NCBI GenBank assembly: GCA_020049895.1
Contig: JAGVLE010000013.1
Span: forward strand, 1-64,000
DNA from: Alphaproteobacteria bacterium
Lineage (GTDB): Bacteria > Pseudomonadota > Alphaproteobacteria > UBA9655
DNA length: 64,000 bases
Reading direction: 5' to 3'
The translations under genes were made by a program, and so were the position numbers. Under the pieces are notes generated by a model, which was not told the origin of the DNA, did not search any database, and was given only the letters and a program-made list of their open reading frames with translations. Below are positions 27,430-35,584 of this stretch, piece by piece. The first letter of the stretch is position 1. Each line of letters begins with the position of its first letter.

Positions 27430-28690
27430 TATAAAATGGATTCGCGAAAACCCTAGCGCCTTCAATGATGCGCTGCAAAAGCGCGGGCTTGCCCCTGCAG
27501 CAGAAAGCCTTATAGCGTTGGATGAAACCCGTCGCACCCTTCTGCAAGAAGTCCAAGAGATGCAAACCCACCGCAATACTCTGGCCAAGCAAATTGGGGA
27601 AGTCAAAAGCAAGGGAGGAGACGCCCAAGCATTGATGGAAGAAGCGAGTCTTTTACGCAGCAACCTTCCTGACCGCGAAGAAAATCTTAAAGGTGTGACG
27701 GAAAAGCTTACGCAAAACCTAGCCCTTTTACCCAATATTCCAGGCCCTGATGTGCCCTTTGGAAAAAACGAGGGCGATAATGTGGAGGTTTGTATGTGGG
27801 GCGAAAAACCCTTATTTTCCTTCACCCCCAAGCCCCATTTTGAGATTGGGGAAGCCTTGGGGCTTATGAGCTTTGAGGATGCCGCTAAAATCTCTGGCGC
27901 GCGCTTTGTTGTTTTAAAAGGTGCTCTTGCTCGCCTTGAGCGAGCGCTTGCGGCTTTTATGCTTGATATTCATACTCAAAAATATGGATATACAGAAGTC
28001 TCTCCCCCGTATCTTGTCAAAAGCGCTGCTATGTATGGCGCAGGGCAGCTTCCCAAATTCAGTGAAGAAGCTTTTGTGACCACCAATGACTATTGGCTTA
28101 TCCCAACAGCGGAAGTTCCATTGACCAACCTTGTTGCAGGTGAGATTTTAGAGGAAAAAGATCTCCCCTTGCGTTTCGTAGCCTACACGCCTTGCTTTCG
28201 CTCTGAAGCTGGAGCTGCCGGCAAGGATACCCGGGGAATGATTCGTCTTCATCAATTTTCTAAAGTTGAACTTGTAAGCATCACGACCTCAGAGCAATCA
28301 GAAGTTGAACATCAACGGATGCTGAGCGCTGCCCAATCTATTCTGGAGCGGCTTGAAATTCCCTATCGAACAGTCATTTTATGTACAGGGGATATGGGGC
28401 TCTGTTCTCAGAAAACGTACGATATCGAGGTTTGGTTACCCAGTCAAAATACGTATAGAGAAATCTCGAGTTGCTCAAATTTTGGAGACTATGCCGCCCG
28501 CCGCCTCAACACACGGGTTCGGAATGCAGATCAAAAAAATAGTATGGTTCATACACTAAATGGGTCAGGTCTTGCGGTAGGACGCACTTTGGTTGCCGTA
28601 TTAGAAAATTATCAACAAGAGGATGGATCTGTTCGCATTCCTGATGTATTAAAGCCTTATATGGGTGGAGAGGACCGTATAACAACGTAA
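27422..28690 (+). CDS. serS: Seryl-tRNA synthetase
   Basis: This 422-residue class II synthetase has the N-terminal antiparallel coiled-coil arm (residues ~30-105) that grips the long variable arm of tRNA-Ser. Motif 2 is in FRSEAGAAGKDTRGMIRLHQF and motif 3 in LNGSGLAVGRTLVAVLENYQ (conserved parts). The length is normal. It is embedded in the tat operon, the usual tatABC-serS order of alphaproteobacteria. Confidence 0.96.
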   Translation: MLDIKWIRENPSAFNDALQKRGLAPAAESLIALDETRRTLLQEVQEMQTHRNTLAKQIGEVKSKGGDAQALMEEASLLRSNLPDREENLKGVTEKLTQNLALLPNIPGPDVPFGKNEGDNVEVCMWGEKPLFSFTPKPHFEIGEALGLMSFEDAAKISGARFVVLKGALARLERALAAFMLDIHTQKYGYTEVSPPYLVKSAAMYGAGQLPKFSEEAFVTTNDYWLIPTAEVPLTNLVAGEILEEKDLPLRFVAYTPCFRSEAGAAGKDTRGMIRLHQFSKVELVSITTSEQSEVEHQRMLSAAQSILERLEIPYRTVILCTGDMGLCSQKTYDIEVWLPSQNTYREISSCSNFGDYAARRLNTRVRNADQKNSMVHTLNGSGLAVGRTLVAVLENYQQEDGSVRIPDVLKPYMGGEDRITT

Positions 28691-28700
28691 AGGATTAACA

Positions 28701-29822
28701 ATGATGAAAATTTTACTATTAGGGTCTGCATTAATGATAGGTCTTGGGACATCGTCTTATGCAGTCAAGCAAATCGTTGTCGGTCCCGAAGATACCGTAT
28801 ACGGGATTGCCGCTCGAGAAGGTATTCTTACCCAATCTCTTATTTCCAGCAACAATCTCACCCCTCCTTATGGGCTTACTCCTGGACAAACCTTGATAGT
28901 TCCTGCTCTTAACGAGCATATGGCAGGATCTGGCGAGACTCTGAAGAGCATAGCCGATGTTTATGGGGTCAATGTGGATGTATTAGCTCAAGAAAACAAC
29001 TACTTACCTTCCTATACGATTAGAAAAGGAGACATGCTTGTCGTTCCTCCGCGGGATACAAAATCTCTGACAGAAACTTTTATGACCCCTCCTGCCGAGA
29101 TTACATCTACGTCTTTAGAGCCACTCCCTCTTGTTAAACCAGCTCTAGAAACAGGAGCTGCGGGCGTTACTCCACTAGGAGCGGGTGTTGCTACACTAGG
29201 AACTGGAGTCGTCACAGCAGGGCCTCTCCCCTCCGATATCGCTGAAGAACTTGCACGAGACCTCGGAAACCCTTCTGCAGAAAAAACGTCTCTTATGGGT
29301 AATCTTGCCAAAAAGAAGGAAGAGGCTCCTGTAGAGGATGACGCTCTTGCAAAAAAGAAAGAAGAAGAAAAAAAGAAGGCTAAAAAAGAAGAAAAGAAAA
29401 AAGAGAAAGAGAAAGAGAAAAAGGAAGAAAAGGTTGAAAAACCTGCTGAAGTTACGTTTGTCTGGCCTGTTGAAGGGGCGGTTATTAAAGACTTTACCGC
29501 AGGAAATCATGATGGAATTAATATTAAAGTAGAGGAAGGAACCCCCGTAAAAGCGGCGGCCTCCGGAGAAGTCATTTACGTGGGAAATGAGATTAAAAAC
29601 TTAGGAAATCTTGTGCTTGTTAAACACGACAACGGCTATGTAACGGCTTATTCTCACCTGTCAGAGACCCTTGTTAAAAAAGGCGATACCGTTAAACAGG
29701 GCGCTCAGCTTGCCACTGCAGGATCCTCAGGAGAGGTTTCTTCTCCACAGCTCCACTTTGAGATAAGGGAAGGAAAGAAGCCTATTAACCCCATGAATAA
29801 GCTTAACGGGAGTAACGAGTAG
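28701..29822 (+). CDS. LysM/LytM-domain murein hydrolase activator (NlpD-like)
   Basis: The 373-residue protein has a signal peptide of ~21 residues and two LysM peptidoglycan-binding modules (~24-68 and ~70-116). A Pro/Ala/Thr linker follows, then a Lys/Glu-run (about 215-247), then a LytM (peptidase M23) domain (~253-368). The zinc site is broken: HDGIN replaces HxGxD, and QLHFEIR replaces HLHFEIR. It is therefore probably not a peptidase but an activator of cell-wall amidases, like NlpD or EnvC. It lies 10 bases after serS. In many alphaproteobacteria surE and pcm separate these genes; they are absent here. Confidence 0.85.
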   Translation: MMKILLLGSALMIGLGTSSYAVKQIVVGPEDTVYGIAAREGILTQSLISSNNLTPPYGLTPGQTLIVPALNEHMAGSGETLKSIADVYGVNVDVLAQENNYLPSYTIRKGDMLVVPPRDTKSLTETFMTPPAEITSTSLEPLPLVKPALETGAAGVTPLGAGVATLGTGVVTAGPLPSDIAEELARDLGNPSAEKTSLMGNLAKKKEEAPVEDDALAKKKEEEKKKAKKEEKKKEKEKEKKEEKVEKPAEVTFVWPVEGAVIKDFTAGNHDGINIKVEEGTPVKAAASGEVIYVGNEIKNLGNLVLVKHDNGYVTAYSHLSETLVKKGDTVKQGAQLATAGSSGEVSSPQLHFEIREGKKPINPMNKLNGSNE

Positions 29823-29828
29823 CCTCTG

Positions 29829-30086
29829 TTACTCGACTCCCTCATCCATTCCTAAGGCCGATAGATAGAGGCTTAAAAGCTCTTCTTCTTCGCGGCGATC
29901 TTGGGTTTCCATTTTGCGAATTTTTACGACTTTGCGAATGATTTTTGCATCAAACCCTGTGCCTTTAGCTTCAGCCAACACATCACGGATATGCTCTAAA
30001 ACAGCCGCCTTCTCTTCTTCCAACCGCTCAATCCGTTCGATAAAAGTCTTTAATTGGTTTGCTGAAATACCGCCAACATCACTCAT
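29829..30086 (-). CDS. gapR: GapR family DNA-binding protein (DUF2312)
   Basis: The 85-residue protein matches DUF2312/GapR: ISANQLKTFIERIERLEEEK then AEAKGTGFDAKIIRKVVKIRKM. In Caulobacter, GapR is a nucleoid-associated protein that clamps overtwisted DNA ahead of replication and transcription. The ATG at 30086 has AAGGAG seven bases upstream. The frame is open to an ATG at 30101, but that one overlaps the ribosome site. It is convergent with the LytM gene. Confidence 0.88.
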   Translation of the reverse strand: MSDVGGISANQLKTFIERIERLEEEKAAVLEHIRDVLAEAKGTGFDAKIIRKVVKIRKMETQDRREEEELLSLYLSALGMDEGVE

Positions 30087-30286
30087 GTCTTTCTCCTTCA
30101 TAAAAATACGTATTGAAAATCTTATACGCGAGGAACGATCAGACAGACAATCGTTTTCTTAGAACTTTAGGTGTGTGTTGCAAAAAAATTACTTGAATTT
30201 TTCGTAAATTAAATTTAAATTTCATCGAAAATGATATTTTTTGTCTGTGCAGAGAAGCCTATGCACGGTAGGGAGGACACAAGGCT

Positions 30287-31342
30287 ATTTTTATTCACAA
30301 ACGAGCGCGACGCTTGCTGCGTCAGCTTTCTTTGCCGACGCCTATTCAAAAATACTTTTCTCATGATGTTTGGAAGCTGGATCTCAGCAACAACACGAAC
30401 CCGTACGCAGGGGTATTTGCTGAGTACCCGGACACTCTTCAAACGGCTTTAAAAGATCAATATATAAAGAAACTTTTGGAGCTTGATGGACTAGAGAACC
30501 GAGGCATTTCTGCGGATAATGTTCTCTTTACTGTAGGGTCTCTAGAAGGCATAGATCTTCTTCTAAGAACTTTGGGAGATCCTTGTCAAGATAGTGTTTG
30601 CGTTCCTCATCCTACGTTTTCAGCCTATGAACATTGGGCGTGTTTGCATAATCTTAAGGTAATAAGGATGCCTCTTGAAGGGAACGCGTTAAGCTCTCTT
30701 TCTTTCAAAAAAATTATAGAAATAAACCCAAAAATGGTTTTCTTATGCAGCCCGAATAATCCTACGGGAACGTTGCTTGATGCGACCCTTATCCCACCTT
30801 TGTGTGAGAAATTGGAAGGGTTTGTCGTTGTGGATGAGGCGTATATGGAGTTTTCAAATGCGTGCTCTTTCATGCCCCTTCTTGAAAAATATGACAATTT
30901 GATTATCTTGAGGACATTCTCCAAAGCGTGGGGTCTTGCGGGCTTGCGCTGTGGAGTGATTCTTGCCCATCCCTATCTTATCTATGCATTGCGTCATACA
31001 CAGCTTCCTTTTGGATTTTCTACCTTTGCTCAACAAAGAGTAAGGGAGTGCCTTGAAAACTCTGAACTTCTGCAATGTTCCTGGGACATATTGAAAGAAA
31101 GTCGCAATCATTTAGTCCAAGCGTTAGAACCTCTTTCTGCAGTTGCAAAAGTATTTCCGAGCGAGACAAATTTTATCTTTATAATTTTGAGGGAATTTAA
31201 GAAAACAATGGCTCTTTTAAAAAGGAATCACATCCTTGTGGCGGATTGGTCCTCTGCTTTTCCTAACGCTATTCGTGTTTCTGTAGGGACACCTGAGCAT
31301 AATTCCCGCTTCTTAGACGTTATGCTCCAAGCGTCTTTATGA
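30287..31342 (+). CDS. Class I/II aminotransferase, HisC-like
   Basis: A PLP enzyme of fold type I most like histidinol-phosphate aminotransferase: LSNNTNPYAG, SPNNPTG, VVDEAYMEF, and RTFSKAWGLAGLR with the PLP lysine. No other his gene is nearby, so it may serve aromatic amino acids or act as a broad transaminase. CobD-like decarboxylase is the main alternative. The start is unclear. No NTG codon lies near the strong GGGAGGA site at 30271-30277. The first NTG in frame is TTG at 30314, while ATT at 30287 is nine bases after the site. I place the start at ATT 30287 with low confidence; the fold assignment is firm. Confidence 0.75.
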   Translation: MFIHKRARRLLRQLSLPTPIQKYFSHDVWKLDLSNNTNPYAGVFAEYPDTLQTALKDQYIKKLLELDGLENRGISADNVLFTVGSLEGIDLLLRTLGDPCQDSVCVPHPTFSAYEHWACLHNLKVIRMPLEGNALSSLSFKKIIEINPKMVFLCSPNNPTGTLLDATLIPPLCEKLEGFVVVDEAYMEFSNACSFMPLLEKYDNLIILRTFSKAWGLAGLRCGVILAHPYLIYALRHTQLPFGFSTFAQQRVRECLENSELLQCSWDILKESRNHLVQALEPLSAVAKVFPSETNFIFIILREFKKTMALLKRNHILVADWSSAFPNAIRVSVGTPEHNSRFLDVMLQASL

Positions 31343-31383
31343 AACGTGGATTAAGAGTAGTGTGTTTCCTTCGTTTCTTTAAT

Positions 31384-31584
31384 CTACTCTCCCACAGGAA
31401 TGGGGAATGAGGGAAGAGCTATCAAAAATCCTTTGTTTGAAGATGTATAGAGGACAGGCCTTCCTGTGGTATCGGTAAGGATATAATCGGTATTTTCAAG
31501 AGCTATACTTTTTTCAAAGGCCCAAAATATCGCGCCTAAGGCCACAAGAATAATAATAGCGGTTTTTCTGACACTTATTTCCAT
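31384..31584 (-). CDS. Small single-pass membrane protein, unknown
   Basis: The 66-residue product has one N-terminal hydrophobic segment (TAIIILVALGAIFWAF) and a short polar tail ending SFPIPVGE. GGAG lies about eight bases before the ATG, which supports translation. It is convergent with the aminotransferase gene and divergent from gltX. I recognise no family. Confidence 0.5.
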   Translation of the reverse strand: MEISVRKTAIIILVALGAIFWAFEKSIALENTDYILTDTTGRPVLYTSSNKGFLIALPSFPIPVGE

Positions 31585-31724
31585 CTTTTTTTCTCCATTT
31601 TCATAGCTCTTCCAGCAGAATACGCGGAGAAAGATTAATAAACCGTTAATGTGGTTTACCTGCTTGATTTTCTTCTAAGGTCTGGGTACTTCTGAAATAG
31701 ATTCATTAGTGAAAAGAGAAAATC

Positions 31725-33131
31725 ATGACTGTTATTGTTCGCTTTGCTCCTTCCCCCACCGGCTACCTTCATATTGGGTCTGCCAGGACAGCCTTATTTA
31801 ATTGGCTGTTCGCTCGCCATCATAAGGGGAAAATGTTGCTGCGGATTGAAGACACAGATCGAGCACGTTCAACCGAAGCTGCTGTTGAGGCTATTTATAA
31901 GGGGCTGGAATGGCTCGGCATTGCGTGGGATGAAACTCCGGTTCATCAATTTGCACGCAAAGAACGACACCAAGAAGTGGCCTATGAGCTTTTAAGTAAA
32001 GGGCTGGCTTATCGCTGTTATTGTAGTGTGGAAGAATTAGAAGCCATGCGGGAAGAGGCTCGAGCAAAGAATTTACCCCCTCGTTATGATGGTCGCTGGC
32101 GGGACAGATCTCCTGAAGAGGCGCCTGAGGGAATTGCCCCTGTGATCCGCTTCAAGTCTCCCCAAAATGGAGACACAGTGATTCATGATCTTGTCCAGGG
32201 AGACGTACGTGTGTCCAATGCTCAGCTGGATGACATGGTCCTTTTAAGGGGAGATGGAAATCCTACCTTTAATCTCTCTGTCGTTGTAGATGATCATGAT
32301 ATGGGGATTACGCATATTATCCGGGGAGATGACCACCTTACCAATATGTTCCGTCAGTTTCATATTTTTAAAGCTATGGAATGGGAAACGCCCCACTACG
32401 GACACATTCCCCTTATTCATGGGGCCGATGGCGCAAAGCTGTCAAAACGCCATGGAGCTATGGGGGTAGAGGCTTATCAAGAGATGGGATTTTTGCCAGA
32501 AGCGCTACGAAATTACTTACTACGCTTGGGCTGGAGCCATGGGGATGCGGAAGTTATTTCAACTGACCAAGCCATTGAGTGGTTTGATTTAGATCATGTG
32601 GGTAAATCCCCATCTCGTTTTGATTTTGTCAAACTAACAAGCCTCAATGGTCACTATATTCGGGAAGCCGACAACCTTTATCTCGTAGACAAGGTAATCC
32701 CTTTTATTGAAAAGAAAAGCGGTTTAACGGTAACTGCAGAAGCCAAAGATATTTTGCAACGGGGAATGACGGGACTTAAACAACGCGCAAAGACACTGAT
32801 AGAACTTGCAGACAATTGCGTGTTTTATATTCAAGCGCCTGTTCTTGAAGCAGAAGCCCAGGCCTTACTCATACCCGATTTATCTCTCTTGAAAATCATA
32901 GAAAACCGGCTTTCTCTGACTCATGAGACGGAGTGGACGGAAGCACATCTTGAGGAAGAAATGCGAGCTGTTGCAGACGCACAAGGTCTTAAACTCGGAA
33001 AAATTGCCCAGCCCTTGCGGCTTGCCTTAACCGGGAAAACCGTGTCTCCTAGCGTATTTGAAATTATGCACGTTCTCGGAAAAGAGAAGAGTCTGAATAG
33101 GATCTCTACCGCCCTTAGTCTATCGATTTAG
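31725..33131 (+). CDS. gltX: Glutamyl-tRNA synthetase
   Basis: This 468-residue class I synthetase has the HIGH-type motif in PTGYLHIGSARTALFN at residues ~11-26 and the KMSKS-type motif AKLSKRHGA in the middle, with an alpha-helical anticodon-binding C-terminus. It charges tRNA-Glu, and in alphaproteobacteria often tRNA-Gln too, followed by GatCAB amidation. Many alphaproteobacteria carry two copies; only one is in this window. Confidence 0.95.
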   Translation: MTVIVRFAPSPTGYLHIGSARTALFNWLFARHHKGKMLLRIEDTDRARSTEAAVEAIYKGLEWLGIAWDETPVHQFARKERHQEVAYELLSKGLAYRCYCSVEELEAMREEARAKNLPPRYDGRWRDRSPEEAPEGIAPVIRFKSPQNGDTVIHDLVQGDVRVSNAQLDDMVLLRGDGNPTFNLSVVVDDHDMGITHIIRGDDHLTNMFRQFHIFKAMEWETPHYGHIPLIHGADGAKLSKRHGAMGVEAYQEMGFLPEALRNYLLRLGWSHGDAEVISTDQAIEWFDLDHVGKSPSRFDFVKLTSLNGHYIREADNLYLVDKVIPFIEKKSGLTVTAEAKDILQRGMTGLKQRAKTLIELADNCVFYIQAPVLEAEAQALLIPDLSLLKIIENRLSLTHETEWTEAHLEEEMRAVADAQGLKLGKIAQPLRLALTGKTVSPSVFEIMHVLGKEKSLNRISTALSLSI

Positions 33132-33187
33132 GTTAAAGAACCCGCAGGTTGCAAGTGATCAACAAGACAGGATTACCAAGTTTTATC

Positions 33188-33217
33188 TTGACTCCTCCCT
33201 GCAGTTCTTTTTACACT
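33188..33217 (+). promoter_or_regulatory. Predicted sigma-70 promoter of the binding-protein operon
   Basis: TTGACT at 33188-33193 and TACACT at 33212-33217 with an 18-base spacer would start transcription near 33224, ~18 bases before the leader-peptide ribosome site. Pattern match only. Confidence 0.45.
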
Positions 33218-33251
33218 TGAAAAATAATCATTAGCAAAATTGGAGGAGATA

Positions 33252-33395
33252 ATGAAGACACGCGCATATAAGACTTTGTCCTTTGTATCTCCTTGTTGGC
33301 GATGGGAAAGCTTATGTTATTACCCCTTTTCCCGTCAAATTTTGCCAATGAGAGAGACCCATGACCCGTTTAAACTGTTTTCAAGCCACCCTTAA
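33252..33395 (+). CDS. Candidate Trp/Tyr-rich regulatory leader peptide
   Basis: This 47-codon open frame is preceded by GGAGGAG (33242-33248), three bases before its ATG and among the strongest ribosome sites in the window. Codons 13-24 read SPCWRWESLCYY: two Trp codons in three, then two adjacent Tyr codons. The Trp codons (33297-33299, 33303-33305) fall at the base of a stem-loop. The frame ends inside the start of the first binding-protein gene in a different frame. It precedes genes of the TrpX type, so it looks like an attenuation leader. It has no signal of being a functional protein by itself. Confidence 0.5.
   Translation: MKTRAYKTLSFVSPCWRWESLCYYPFSRQILPMRETHDPFKLFSSHP
33296..33348 (+). 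promoter_or_regulatory. Candidate attenuator hairpin overlapping the Trp codons
   Basis: GATGGGAAAG (33301-33310) pairs with CTTTTCCCGTC (33326-33336) with one bulged U, followed by AAATTTT. An outer stem TTGGC/GCCAA (33296-33300 with 33344-33348) can extend it. A ribosome stalled on the Trp codons would sit on the 5' arm and block the hairpin, which would raise expression when charged tRNA-Trp is scarce. The U-tract is weak, so termination is not certain. Confidence 0.45.
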
Positions 33396-34323
33396 AGTTC
33401 TTAGCTTTTTCAGCTTTTTTCTTTCGTCCATTGCCTATTCTGATCCTAAAGTCATTGGGATTACGCAAATTGTGGACCATCCTTCCCTTAATGCTATCCG
33501 TGAAGGCGTTTTAGAATCCCTTGCGCAGCAAGGATTTAAAGAAGGCTCTGAGTTCACAGTTATCTTTGAAAATGCTCAAGGGAATCCAACAACAGCAGCA
33601 CAAATTGCCAAAAAATTTGCAAGCCTACCCTTGGATGTCATTGTTCCCATTACAACCCCGTCTGCTCAAGCCATCGCCCAGCAAGTGAAAACGATTCCTA
33701 TTGTTTTTGCAGCTATTACGGATCCTCTGGCCGCCAAAATTGTAATGTCTTTTGACCGTCCAGGAGGAAATGTAACGGGCGTGGCAGATATTCCGCCCCT
33801 TAAGCAACAGCTTGCTTTCATCAAAAAAGCTGTTCCTTCTCTTAAAACGCTAGGAATCATTTACAATCCTGGGGAAGTCAACATGGTCTCTTTTGTCGAG
33901 AAAATGAAAATACTTGCCAAACAAGAGCACATTACCCTTCTAACAGCTGCCGCTCCCAAATCGGTGGACGTGCAAGCCGCCGCCCAAAGCTTGATAGAGC
34001 GCGTAGATGCCATTTTTATAGGAAATGACAATACGATAGTCTCTGGTCTTGAGCCGCTTGTTAAAATATGCTTAAACTTTAAAAAGCCGCTTTTTATGAG
34101 CGATCCTGATTCTGTGGAACGAGGTGCTTTTGCAGCCCACGCCTATGATCAGCGAAAAATTGGCCAACAAGTGGGAGTGATGGTGGCAAAAATCCTTAAG
34201 GGTAAAAGTCCAGGAAATTTACCGGTGGAAACACCGCAGAACTTAGAGGTTTTTACAAACCACACGACAGCCCAGGTCATCAACCTTCCTCCTCCTACTG
34301 CTCACTCATCTTCGGAGAAATGA
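33361..34323 (+). CDS. ABC importer substrate-binding protein (PF04392, TrpX-like) 1
   Basis: The 320-residue periplasmic binding protein has a Sec signal peptide (cleavage near AYS, residue 27) and no lipobox. Family features are GITQIVDHPSLNAIREGV at the start of the mature part, ENAQGNPTTAAQIA, PIVFAAITDPLAA and LGIIYNPGEVN. This family includes TrpX and tyrosine-binding members, so the ligand is probably an aromatic amino acid, though this is not proven. It is coupled (ATGA) to a paralogue. The permease and ATPase that fit this family are at 2184-3877. Confidence 0.85.
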   Translation: MTRLNCFQATLKVLSFFSFFLSSIAYSDPKVIGITQIVDHPSLNAIREGVLESLAQQGFKEGSEFTVIFENAQGNPTTAAQIAKKFASLPLDVIVPITTPSAQAIAQQVKTIPIVFAAITDPLAAKIVMSFDRPGGNVTGVADIPPLKQQLAFIKKAVPSLKTLGIIYNPGEVNMVSFVEKMKILAKQEHITLLTAAAPKSVDVQAAAQSLIERVDAIFIGNDNTIVSGLEPLVKICLNFKKPLFMSDPDSVERGAFAAHAYDQRKIGQQVGVMVAKILKGKSPGNLPVETPQNLEVFTNHTTAQVINLPPPTAHSSSEK

Positions 34324-35267
34324 ACATGCACTTTTTATTACGATTTTTCTCTGTAGGTCTTTTGGGATGGTGTACAAGCGCTATTGCAACACCTAGCGTT
34401 CATGTAGCGGTTGGCCAAATCGTGGAACACCCCGCTCTTGATATGCTTCGTCAAGGCTTGAAAGAAGGACTAGAAGCCAAGGGATATAAAGAAGGCGAAA
34501 CGCTCGTTTGGACGTATGAGAATGCCCAAGGAAACCCAACAACAGCTGTCCAGATCGGACACAAATTTGTGAGTCTTCAGCCTACTGTCATTGTCACTCT
34601 GTCCTCCCCTATGACCCAAGCAACAGCAAGCGCAACAAGCACAGTCCCTATTGTGTTTGGAGCCGTCACAGATCCAAGTGCTGCAAAGCTTACCAACTCT
34701 CCTAACATTACGGGACTGACAGATTTTGTATCTCCGGAAAAACAAGTTGAGCTTGTGCGTAATATCCTCCCCCATCTCAAAACAATTGGCGTTATTTACA
34801 ATGCAGGAGAAGCAAACTCTCGCAAGCAAGTGGAGGCTTTGAAAGCTGTCGCGGGTCCGCTAAACTTGACGGTTATTGAGACCACAGTCTCCAAAACAAG
34901 TGACGTATCGAGTGTTGCAAAATCGCTTGTTGGACGCGTGGATGCCATCGTATTGCCTACAGATAATACGGTGATTTCAGCCTTAGAATCGATCTTAAAG
35001 ATTGGAACACATTATAAAATCCCTGTTTTTGGAAGCGATGTGGATATTGTGCGGCGAGGAGCTGTGGCCGCCTATGGAGTAGATTGGCGGGAATCAGGTC
35101 TAGATCTTGCGGAGATCGTAGCGCCTCTCCTCAAAGGTGGGACCATCAAAATTCTTCCTATTCAACATCCAAAAAAGCTAGTCCTGCATATTAATCATGA
35201 GGCTGCAAGAAAGATGGGAGCTGTTCTTTCTCACGATCTTCAGCAAAAAGCAGACAAAGTTTTTTAG
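34320..35267 (+). CDS. ABC importer substrate-binding protein (PF04392, TrpX-like) 2
   Basis: The 315-residue paralogue of the preceding gene has a Sec signal peptide (to about IAT, residue 23) and the same landmarks: AVGQIVEHPALDMLRQGL, ENAQGNPTTAVQIG, PIVFGAVTDPSAA and IGVIYNAGEAN. The conservation of these blocks with divergence elsewhere suggests an old duplication with different ligand ranges sharing one membrane unit. Its ATG overlaps the stop of copy 1. The next gene, atpI, starts eight bases after it. Confidence 0.85.
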   Translation: MNMHFLLRFFSVGLLGWCTSAIATPSVHVAVGQIVEHPALDMLRQGLKEGLEAKGYKEGETLVWTYENAQGNPTTAVQIGHKFVSLQPTVIVTLSSPMTQATASATSTVPIVFGAVTDPSAAKLTNSPNITGLTDFVSPEKQVELVRNILPHLKTIGVIYNAGEANSRKQVEALKAVAGPLNLTVIETTVSKTSDVSSVAKSLVGRVDAIVLPTDNTVISALESILKIGTHYKIPVFGSDVDIVRRGAVAAYGVDWRESGLDLAEIVAPLLKGGTIKILPIQHPKKLVLHINHEAARKMGAVLSHDLQQKADKVF

Positions 35268-35274
35268 GGCGCCC

Positions 35275-35580
35275 ATGAACAAAGGAAAAAAAGTGCACGA
35301 CACCACACTCTCTGCTCTCAAACATCGCATAGAAAACGCTAAAAAAGGCGTTAAGAAGCCTTCTATTCGAAGAGAAGCACCTTCTACCACCCTCGGGAAA
35401 TTCCTAAACGTGGGAATGGAGTTTGTGGCAGGCATTCTTGCGGGTGTGGGTGGAGGTCTTTTTGTTGATTGGCTATGTGGCACTTCCCCTTGGGGATTAA
35501 TTTCTTTGTTTATCCTTGGCTCGTGCGCAGGGTTTTTGAATGTTTACCGCACCCTCACCACCTTAATGAAAAAGTCATAA
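35275..35580 (+). CDS. atpI: ATP synthase protein I
   Basis: The 101-residue product has a charged N-terminus and two membrane helices (FVAGILAGVGGGLFVDWLCG and LISLFILGSCAGFLNVYR). It matches the AtpI/Uncl family that assists c-ring assembly and Mg transport at the head of the F0 operon. I start it at the ATG at 35275. A longer frame to 35197 overlaps the preceding gene. Confidence 0.85.
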   Translation: MNKGKKVHDTTLSALKHRIENAKKGVKKPSIRREAPSTTLGKFLNVGMEFVAGILAGVGGGLFVDWLCGTSPWGLISLFILGSCAGFLNVYRTLTTLMKKS

Positions 35581-35584
35581 GTCT

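Noticed and set aside
33191-33248. CTCCTCC (33192-33198) pairing with the leader ribosome site GGAGGAG (33242-33248), considered as a switch
   Set aside because: If the best promoter at 33188-33217 is used, CTCCTCC lies upstream of the transcript start and would not be in the RNA.
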